64,000 nt of DNA. It comes from Cryptomeria japonica. Taxonomy: Eukaryota; Streptophyta; Pinopsida; Cupressales; Cupressaceae. Below are positions 56,695 to 64,000 of the stretch, piece after piece. The stretch spans positions 563,578,010-563,642,009 of the forward strand of contig NC_081413.1 of the NCBI RefSeq assembly GCF_030272615.1. Direction: 5' to 3'. Under the pieces are notes generated by a model. That model was given only the letters and a program-made list of their open reading frames with translations, made no database searches and was not told where the DNA came from. The translations under genes were made by a program, and so were the position numbers. Positions within the stretch are counted from its first letter, which is position 1; every line of letters begins with the position of its first letter.

Positions 56695-56977
56695 GAAAAC
56701 ATTCATTTAGAAGCAAGCAAGCACATTGATTCTGGTATAGTAAATAGGGTTTACTTATTTTTTAATTTTTATACAATACTTTTAGCCTTTATCTAACATA
56801 ATCGATAATTGGAAGACTTTTCAATAACTAGGGATGAAAAACATTCATTTACAAGCAAGCAAGCAGATTGATTCTGGTATAGTAAATAGGGTTTACTTAT
56901 TTTTTAATTTTTAGATGATACTTTTAGCCTTTATCTAACATAATCAATAATTGGAAGACTTTTCAATAACTAGGAAC
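56695..56977. repeat. Tandem duplication with 142-base period
   Basis: Copy 1 begins near 56695 (ATTCATTTAGAAGCAAGC at 56701) and copy 2 near 56837 (ATTCATTTACAAGCAAGC at 56843). They differ at only a few bases. A partial third start (ATTCATTTACAAGC) lies at 56671. Confidence 0.85.
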
Positions 56978-57237
56978 TGCAGCATTAGGAAAGTAAAGAG
57001 AAACAAATAAATGAGAACATATTGGTAGGATGACAAGCTCAAATTTATGAGATACACACTCTATAATGAACTTATCTGCAACCAACTTTACATGAGTCAA
57101 ACACACAATCTACAACTCCACAGGAATTTAACGCCATGCAAAAATCTACAGGAATTTTGCCGTCTACACTAGTTCAATACCCTCCAAACAAGTTAATTCA
57201 ATCCTTCATTTTCACCTGCTAGACAACCCAATTTTCA

Positions 57238-57354
57238 GAGGTAGAGGCAGAGGCAAAAGAGGCAAAGGAAATGTCAAACCTAATTTGCAGAGGTAGAGGC
57301 AGAGGAAGAGGCAAAATAAACAAAGGAATTGGCAGAGGTAGAGGAAGTTGAGAG
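57238..57354 (+). pseudogene. Arg/Gly-rich coding fragment
   Basis: Two blocks of GGTAGAGGCAGAGGC type encode RGRGRGKRGKGN and, one frame over, RGRGRGRGKINKGIGRGRGS followed by TGA. Such RG-rich stretches occur near the zinc knuckle in some plant retroelement gag proteins, but the piece is too short to assign. Confidence 0.35.
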
Positions 57355-57549
57355 TTAATTCAATCCGTCGTGCATGGTTTTCTAATGAACCAACACTTTT
57401 TTCTTTTTTTTTTAATAATGCCTATGGTCATCAAAAAATGTCGCCGACAATTCGACGTTATGAGCAAAAAAAAAAAAAAATCACATTTGATCACAAAAAG
57501 CCTTGTTCGTCGGAAACCTCCGTCAAAATTTGAGGTCAAATGTATTAGT

Positions 57550-57748
57550 GTGTGGGTAGGTTCCCACCATGGTTTTTCCCTTAACTAGGTTTTCCATGTC
57601 AAAAATTTATTTGTTATGTGTGTTGTTGATCTGGTGTTTATCTTTGTTATTATTTTTCTTGATCAGATCTGATGTTGAGGTTAATTTGGTTAAGTTTGGT
57701 GAAAAATAATTCACCCCTCTTAGTTTTCCTACATTGTTACTCCCAACA
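57550..57748 (+). repeat. 3' end of the 5' LTR of Copia C
   Basis: It contains TTCCCACCATGGTTTTTCCC and TTCACCCCTCTTAG, the same landmarks as the LTRs at 1-704 and of Copia B, and ends CCCAACA two bases before a primer site. The upstream boundary of the LTR is not clear. Confidence 0.65.
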
Positions 57749-57750
57749 AT

Positions 57751-57762
57751 TGGTATCAGGGC
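57751..57762 (+). other. Primer-binding site of Copia C
   Basis: TGGTATCAGGGC differs by one base from the initiator tRNA-Met complement, two bases after the LTR end. Confidence 0.85.
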
Positions 57763-57804
57763 TAGATCCTTTGGAAGAAGATTGACCGCTTAAGGAGATC
57801 CAGG

Positions 57805-58644
57805 ATGGTAACTATTGTTTTCAAGAAGGAGAGTCTGAGATTTGATGGAGCTAATTACACCATATGGAAGAACAGGATGGAGTGTCACTTGAAATGTCTT
57901 GGAGAAGATTATTGAAAGATCACAAACAATGTCTATAATGTTCCTCGGAATGGTCTTGTTACTGCAAATGAGATTAAGGATGTTGAACATAACATAAGAG
58001 TCAAAGAAACATTGATGAGTGCCTTGACTAATTTAGAGATGACTAATGTGATGGGATTGCAGACTGCTCATGAGATTTGGTAGAAGCTAGAAACCTTGTA
58101 TGAAGGAGATAAACACATGAAAGTTACTAAATTGCAAATCTTGAAAGGAAAGTATGAGTTGCTGAGAATGGGAGAAGATGAAAATATTTCATCCTTTATG
58201 GCTAAAGTGAATGATCTTGTACTGAACATTAGATGTGTTAGTGGAGTCATTAAAGAAGATGAGATTGTAGCTAAAGTGTTGAGATCCTTTCCTCCTACTT
58301 ACAAACATAAAGTTGTTGATATTGATGAGATCTAGACTATGACAACTATGACAAGAGATATGTTGGTTGGTAAGCTTGTTGCTTTTGAAATGAGTGAACT
58401 TGGAGAATCTCATGGCAAAGTTGAGATTGCATTTAAATCTATTGTATCTGGGAAGTAGAAGTATGATTCAAGTGAGAGTTCAACTAGGGTTTCCAAATGT
58501 GAAAGGGAAATGAGAGAGATGGAAAAACATGAAAGAGAATCAGAAGAGCTTGAACCACTTATTGCGAGAAGATTGCCTAAGGGAGCCAAAAAGTATGAAG
58601 GGAAGTTACCTTTGAAATGTTTTTCATGCAATAAGATAGGACAT
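57805..58644 (+). pseudogene. Copia C gag, truncated
   Basis: From ATG 57805 the frame gives ESLRFDGANYTIWKNRMECHL (in part), then EGDKHMKVTKLQILKGKYE and DENISSFMAKVNDLVLNI (UBN2 domain). It ends in the first half of the zinc knuckle, LKCFSCNKIGH. Four in-frame stops (TGA near 57913, TAG near 58081, 58333 and 58456) lie at Trp- or Gln-like places. The element is cut at 58644 by foreign LTR sequence and its remainder is not in the window. Confidence 0.87.
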
Positions 58645-59018
58645 TGTTGGTGTAAATAATTATTCATCATGGATATTATTACACCTTACTTAAGTTTACT
58701 TAGGATAATGCATTTCATAGTAGTTTGGGTATGAGACACTTGGGTGTTTGTGTCATATTGAGATAGTGTGTGTAGGAGAATTTCCACCTTTTATGGTGTT
58801 GATCTTGTTGTTACACTCCACATTCAGTGGGTGATCCACCTCATGTGGACTATTATATTGTTTCTCCTACCTACCCACACCTATTTCCTACCTACCCTTA
58901 TTTTTTATTGAGCCATATGTCATGTTTGTGTTCTCACATATCCATATAGCCTTGCCTATATAAGCAGGCTCATATTCATTGTATGTAACTGATGCTCTGC
59001 AAAAAGGATTAGAAAATC
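58645..59018 (+). repeat. 5' part of an unrelated LTR, + orientation
   Basis: It begins TGTTGGTGTAAATAATT exactly where Copia C gag breaks (GACAT before it). It includes a good TATA box, then stops where the Tat LTR begins. It therefore looks like U3 and the start of R of an LTR inserted in Copia C and then split. The family is not identified. Confidence 0.6.
58955..58964 (+). promoter_or_regulatory. Putative TATA box in the LTR fragment
   Basis: CCTATATAAG, followed by a GC-richer start region, has the form of a plant core promoter. Its + orientation shows that this fragment does not belong to the - strand Tat element next to it. Confidence 0.55.
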
Positions 59019-60798
59019 TGTTTGATGGCAACACATACAAGAGCACAAGAAACAAACGTTAGTGTTAGCAACAAAAGATTATCCTAAACAGGCATATCAA
59101 GAGAGATATTAAGCATGAAATAGAAAGCATATAAACATAGAATAAAATAGCTAATCAAGATGCTCATAGTTGCTCCTCCCTTGTTCCTCTCCTCTCCAAG
59201 TCCCAAATGAGTGTAGTTCTCAGCTTTTAGCACTAACCATGGATGCCATATGGAGATTCAAGATGGTTGAATATGATAAGCAAATACTATGCAAGAGTAG
59301 ATAGTGATGCTATGAAAAAGCTCTATGCTAATGCCAGTATAACAACAATAATCTAAAATGCTTCCTCCTTTGCTTGAGGAGAAGGGTTCTATTTATAGAA
59401 GAAATGGGGAAATGAAGGGTTAAGATTGAATGGTTTAATCAAGGGCCAAGTTTGAAAGTTGGGGATCCATGTGCACAATTGGCACCAATAAAATGGTGAC
59501 AAGTGTCAACATAGGATTGGGTTGAGAGAAGAGGTTGGAGGCATTAAAGGCCCGAGAAGACCTCATGGTTATCTAGAGGCTAAGGGTCAAGTCCAAATTA
59601 AGATTACCCACTGGATTAAGAGTTAATCCAAGGATAAACCTTTGTGCAAATGTTTAAGAGATAATCATGGTCAAAGCATTAATGGCCTGATGAGACCTTT
59701 GGGTTGGGTAGAGGTTGAGTCAAAACAAATGTTTTAACCATGTGGGAGGGTTTGAGGTAACCATTAATGGTTATTGGAGACTTTGGGGATTAAGTGGTTG
59801 AAGGTTGAAAGCCTTCAATGGTTATCAAAGACTTTGAGCCATTTAGTGGTTGAAGGTTGAAAGCCTTTAATGGTTATCAAAGACTTTGAGGGTTTGAGAA
59901 GTGACTTCCCTTTTGCTTAGGAATGTGACAAAGTTTAGAGAAGGGGTTAGGTTATTTAGAAGTGATTAGAAAATTCTAGAAGGGGTTTAGGCATGCAAGT
60001 GGATTTTGTAGGAAAATGCAAGTGGGAGAAATTTTGGTATTTTCAATTAAAATAAAATCATTTATTTCAATTAAATGGTGTAATTTGCATTTGGATAAAT
60101 ATTCAAATAAATATTAATTTATTTAAATGAGAAAAATGAAGATAAAACATTAAAATGCTTGAAGACTTTGAGGGAAACCATTAAAGGCTTGAAGACTTTT
60201 AAGGAAAACCATTAAAGTCTTAAGAAGATTTTAAGGGAAGCCATTAAGTTTGAAGACTTTAAAGCCATCAAGTTTGAAGACTTTAAGGGAAACCATTAAA
60301 GGCTTGAGAAGACTATAAAAGGAAGCCATCAAGTTTGAAGACTTTAAAGCCATCAAGTTTGAATACTTTAAGGGAAACCATTAAAGGTTTCAAGTGGGTG
60401 AGGATAAATAGGATTTTAAATAAATAATTTATTTAAAATAGTTGTGCAACTTGCTTTTGTAGGAAAATACAAGTGGGTGGAGGATAAAGGTGATTTAAAT
60501 AAATGTTAATTTATTTAAATGTGAGAGGTGGGATTTTGGGGGATTTAAATAAATATTAATTTATTTAAATGTGAGAGAATATTTAATTAAATAAATATGA
60601 TTTATTTATTTAATTAATGGTCTGAATTTGGTTAAGTGAATTAAATCAAATAAATTGAATAATTTATTTAATTAATAGGAGAAGAGGGTTAAGATGAATT
60701 AATTAAATATTAATTTAATTAATTATTAATTGATGGTTAAGTAATCAAATAAATACTAAGTATTCATTTAATTAAGTGGACAGATTTATGTGACTACA
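59019..60798 (-). repeat. 3' LTR of the second Tat element
   Basis: It ends GTGACTACA before the polypurine tract, so it starts TGTAGTCACA in element orientation. A TATA-like CTATAAATAGA lies on the - strand near 59389-59398. AT-rich inverted repeats lie at 60540-60775 (for example TTTAAATAAAT/ATTTATTTAAA). Internal repeats are listed separately. Confidence 0.78.
59790..60390. repeat. Degenerate short repeats within the Tat LTR
   Basis: GTGGTTGAAGGTTGAAAGCC recurs with about 59-base period (near 59790 and 59848). Around 60165-60390 a unit of about 30 bases (CCATTAAAGG, CTTGAAGACTTTAAGGGAA) recurs seven or more times with small changes. Confidence 0.7.
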
Positions 60799-60812
60799 TT
60801 TGCCCCTCTTTG
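60799..60812 (-). other. Polypurine tract of the second Tat element
   Basis: AAAGAGGGGCAAA on the - strand abuts the LTR, almost identical to the tract at 14889-14902. Confidence 0.87.
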
Positions 60813-63216
60813 AGACGGTGCAGTTTATCGCGTTGTTTCAAAGAAAGAAAAATAGGTGTGAAGAAATGCCCCATAAACTGTAAATTTAATGGGTGGTATG
60901 CCCCCTTGAGAGATGGGCCAATTTTTATTATTATTATTTTTTTGTGAAAAATCGGGCAGTCTCTCGGAAAAGAATGAAAAGTGGAGGGGATGTAGAATAG
61001 AAGAAATTAGAACTAATGATGAAAGAATGGGAGAAAATGGAGTGAATATGAAGAAACAACAAGGCAGCGAGTACCCTGAGGTCATACAAGAGATACATAG
61101 CAGATGTAGTGTGGGGTTTTGATTGATGCTATAGAATTGATCAAAATTGGTTGGACAATCTGGTGCAATCGGTTTAATTACCCCAGTCAAGTCAAAGCGT
61201 GACACTTGATGTCAGTTGGTCACTTGGACATGATAAAGTCTGAGTAAGTGAATCAAAGTGACCTGATGGTGACTTAGACAATTGATGTAATTGCCCGATG
61301 AAGTCAAGGTATATGAAGCAAAATACTCGTTGAGACGTAGACAATTGATGTAATTGTCTGTTGGATTGTGTTTGATTGGTTGATCAATTGATATGTATGT
61401 GCGTGTGATGGATGGTTGTGGGGAATCATGGCAGCCCCGTTGAGACTAGGTCATTATGATAAATGCCTGATGTAGTTTAGGATTGCCATAATTGATTACC
61501 TGTTGAGACCCGAAGATACTTGATCAAAGTATCTGTTGATAGTCTAGGTGTGTGGGAGTCAATGTATCTGTGTAGACAGAGTAACTGGCTTAATTTTGTG
61601 GATGAGTGAGGATGGGAAGCGATGAAGGGATTAAGATGATGTTGATGATCAAGATAGGGAGGGTGAGGGGGGATTTGATGTTAGATAGAAGATATGGAGG
61701 ACTAGGACCGAGTCCTATGGAAGAAGATGAGTAAAATAGAGTATGCATTATTATGACTATGTATGCATGTTATGCAGCTATTATGAATGTATGGATGGAT
61801 GGAATGCAACGAAATGCAATATATACAGATGAGATGGAATGATGATCCATGGTGCTTTATTTTTCATCATTGAGCTTTAAAATGTTGTAAGAAAATACAA
61901 GCAACTTGACATAAAGATTCAAGATGACCAGAGTATTTCTTACATGGATTTTGATATAGCAAGTTAATACAAGCAACTTGATATAATGGATCAAGTTGAC
62001 CAGAGTATTGCTTGCAGAATAGGCAAGGATTATCTCCTTTCATGCACGACTTGGATCATCCTCCTTGATCTTAGACTGATCATATCCTGAGACAAGTGCA
62101 TACCGTAATAAGAGATAAAACCTTTATCCAATTTGGATGAGGTAGGAGGAACCAAAGAAAGAGAATTGTACCTGCAAACAAACAATATATACATAAAGAA
62201 TAAAGAATATGGATCCTTGGTAATGGTTCATACTCATATGGGCGAGGTATACGTTGTAGTCAGCAAGCCGTAGTGATCTATGACTGCATTTTGCATAAGA
62301 TCACGTAGCTTAGTGAACTTCCCACGTAGACACCATTAGTACATGCCCCAGTACTTCATTGGAAGTAATGCGCAAACGATACAAAACAATGCTGAAAGAT
62401 CCTGATACAGATAAACAAATGATTGTACTCATAAATCAACCAAGTATTTGATAGCTTAACATAATTTTCTTGTCAAAGAAAACGTCATCTTGTCTTTGTT
62501 TTGATAAGGAAGGATGCATCCTTGTTTAAGACAGTTTGGATTGTAGATGTTGATTGTGTTGGTCGAGTGATAAGTAGTCATTTGTGTGAGTATTTTGTCA
62601 ATGTTTGTTTTGTATCTGATCGGATGAATATGTACAAGGTGTTGTCATGTTTTTGGGTGATTTTCGATGGTTTGTCGATGTTTTTGGATTTTGAATTGTT
62701 TTGAATGTTTTTGGTATTTTTGTTGAGACATTTTTGAATGTTTTTGGATTTTTGCGAGATATTTTTTTTTTGAAAGTTTTTGGATTTTTGACAATTGCTT
62801 TGAATGAAGAACTTAATGAATCATAAGACAATGTAGAATCCACTTCCATCAATAGGTTAAAGGAATTGCCCCCAATTTTAGACATGACTATGAAAAAGCG
62901 GGATGCAAGATGTATGGAGTACTATCATAATTGCAGAGGAATAACAAGCCATGGTTTTGGATGGATGGATGTATGTATGAAGTAGATGCGATCACAACAA
63001 GTCTGAAAGACAATGGAGCCATAGATTTTACGAGTGGCGCCTATTTGCCAGGTTTTCACCATCGTACTTACCCAAGGTGCCACTGGAGTGGTTGTTCACC
63101 GTTTGGATGCATGATTTTTCTTTACTTTTTTGAATGTTTTTGTATTTTCTTCAGGACATTTTCTGAATGTTTTTGGTATTTTCTGGTATGTAGGGGAGCC
63201 TAATGCTCTGTACAGC
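60813..63216. other. 3' noncoding region of the second Tat element
   Basis: No gene is supported. The first 150 bases (TATCGCGTTGTTTCAAAG, then TATGCCCCCTTGAGAGAT) are homologous to 14920-15030 of the other Tat element. A hairpin-bearing stretch (61199-61534) lies where the other element has its eight-unit array. T-rich low complexity occurs near 62640-62790. No PMD sequence is recognisable here. Confidence 0.6.
61199..61534. repeat. Series of hairpins with differing arms in the second Tat element
   Basis: GTGAC/GTCAC around a 15-base loop (61199-61223). GACAATT/AATTGCC, one mismatch, loop GATGT (61277-61295). AGACAATT/AATTGTCT, perfect, loop GATGT (61339-61359). AGATACT/AGTATCT, perfect, loop TGATCAA (61514-61534). 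Intervening text repeats CTGTTGAGAC or CCGATGAAGTC. Weaker candidates (GTAT/ATAC, AAGT/ACTT) lie between. Confidence 0.6.
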
Positions 63217-64000
63217 TTAGGTATAAAACCGTTTTAGGTGCATGCTGTTGATTGGATCTGCAAGCGGTTCTCCTTCTGATGTAGCCAACTGATATGCCCC
63301 AGACCCGAATACAGTAGTGACAACATATGGGCCCAGCCAGTTTGATTCAAACTTGCCCTGATGTTCTCTGTTTGGTTGGTTGCGAGGATTCTTTCGTAGA
63401 ACAAGATCACCTACCTCAAATGTACGAGATCTAACTCGGTGATTGTAGCTTCTGCTCATGCGCTGTTGATAGGCTTTGAGGTGATTGTATGCAGCTTGTC
63501 GCTTCTCATCAAGTAGCTCCAAGTCCTGCATACGGGATACTCTGTATGCTTCATCATTGATGAGATTGTGCAAGGAAACCCGTAAGGATGGTATCTCGAC
63601 CTCAATAGGTAAGATAACTTCAGCACCATAGACCAATGAATAAGGAGTTGCACCTGTAGGGGTTCGAATGCTAGTTTGATATGCCCATAGTGTTGGATTT
63701 AGTTGAACATGCCAATCACGACCGGCATCATTGACTGTCTTCTTGAGGATTCTTAATATGTTTTTATTGGATGCTTCGGCTTGACCATTGCCTTGTGGGT
63801 AATAGGGAGTGGAAAAGCAGTGTTGGATATGAAATTTCTCACAAAGTTCACGGACATCCTGATTTTTGAAAGGAAGACCATTATCTGTGATGATGGACAT
63901 GGGCACACCATACCGGCAAATGATGTAGTTGAGGATGAATGAGGTGATCTGCTTGTCGGTGACTTGGGTAAGTGGAACAACTTTGATCCACTTTGTGAAG
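63217..64000 (-). CDS. Tat-type integrase, partial, no stop inside the window
   Basis: The open frame enters at 64000 and ends at 63217 (FYT, stop). It holds FILNYIICRYG, then SIITDNGLPFKNQD with the second catalytic Asp, and GNGQAEASNKNILRILKK with the catalytic Glu. An internal GATPYSLVYGAEVILPIEVE block and the C-terminal tail (RTFEVGDLVLRKNPRNQ, FESNWLGPYVV) follow. The first catalytic Asp should lie beyond the edge. No nonsense codon or frameshift in 261 codons makes this the best preserved coding segment of the window. Whether the element is active cannot be judged from one domain. Confidence 0.9.
   Translation of the reverse strand, partial: FTKWIKVVPLTQVTDKQITSFILNYIICRYGVPMSIITDNGLPFKNQDVRELCEKFHIQHCFSTPYYPQGNGQAEASNKNILRILKKTVNDAGRDWHVQLNPTLWAYQTSIRTPTGATPYSLVYGAEVILPIEVEIPSLRVSLHNLINDEAYRVSRMQDLELLDEKRQAAYNHLKAYQQRMSRSYNHRVRSRTFEVGDLVLRKNPRNQPNREHQGKFESNWLGPYVVTTVFGSGAYQLATSEGEPLADPINSMHLKRFYT

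Larger units (their letters stand above)
56404..57550. other. Region without an intact gene, with tandem duplication
   Basis: Apart from the 142-base duplication and an Arg/Gly-rich remnant, I see only AT-rich sequence and A or T runs (57402-57412, 57466-57480). Confidence 0.5.
59019..64000 (-). mobile_element. Second Tat-type Gypsy element, partial (runs off the right edge)
   Basis: 3' LTR (59019-60798), polypurine tract, long 3' noncoding region and integrase are present. Gag, protease and RT should lie beyond 64000. Noncoding landmarks and the integrase tail match the element at 14064-25508, so both belong to related families, but this one kept an intact integrase core. The exact LTR start (59019 or 59023) cannot be fixed without the far target duplication. 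Confidence 0.82.

Noticed and set aside
60825-61205. 126-codon - strand frame next to the Tat LTR
   Set aside because: It has no recognisable domain, it lies in the 3' noncoding part, and the homologous stretch at 14900-15300 has no matching frame.

Overview
The window is nuclear DNA of a seed plant and is made almost entirely of decayed, nested LTR retrotransposons. I see no intact single-copy host gene, no rRNA or tRNA gene and no organellar sequence. Copia and Gypsy lineages, primer sites matching initiator tRNA-Met, a plant mobile domain (PMD) protein, a CACTA transposase fragment and the depth of nesting suggest a large-genome plant, probably a gymnosperm. The species is an inference that the sequence does not prove.

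Left part, 1-39043. The oldest layer is a + strand Tat-type Gypsy polyprotein. It starts near 720, breaks at 1401 and resumes at 35963 (RT, RNase H, second archaeal-type RNase H, integrase). A - strand chromovirus (1402-35962) split it. That element has 5' LTR 34446-35962, gag, protease and RT at 31854-34406, then RNase H, integrase and chromodomain at 10742-12817, and its 3' LTR from 1402. A + strand Copia (2719-10541) sits in that 3' LTR and itself carries a solo Tat LTR (9413-10182). A second, - strand Copia (12818-31853) splits the chromovirus RT gene. Its own 3' LTR is split by a - strand Tat element (14064-25508) with two 825-bp LTRs, a perfect 5-bp target duplication, a single-frame gag-protease-integrase-tail polyprotein lacking RT, and an antisense intron-containing PMD gene.

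Right part, 39044-64000. After Tat 3' noncoding DNA there are a probable Tat-type LTR ending at 42937, an unidentified - strand coding remnant split by a 4.4-kb TG..CA insertion (43427-47854), the N-terminal part of a CACTA (En/Spm) transposase (48360-49449), a decayed + strand gene for a protein of about 950 residues that I cannot name (51398-54318), a 1.5-kb solo LTR (54868-56398), the start of a third Copia (about 57550-58644), a foreign LTR fragment (58645-59018) and a second - strand Tat element that runs off the right edge, with an open integrase frame at 63217-64000.

The most unusual signal is structural. Several of these elements carry arrays of short inverted repeats whose loops are conserved while the two arms change together. 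The clearest case is eight units at 15630-15949, inside the PMD intron. Others lie at 55-291 (Copia LTR), 55846-56089 (solo LTR) and 61199-61534 (second Tat element). Tat-type LTRs also carry rows of AT-rich inverted repeats near one end.
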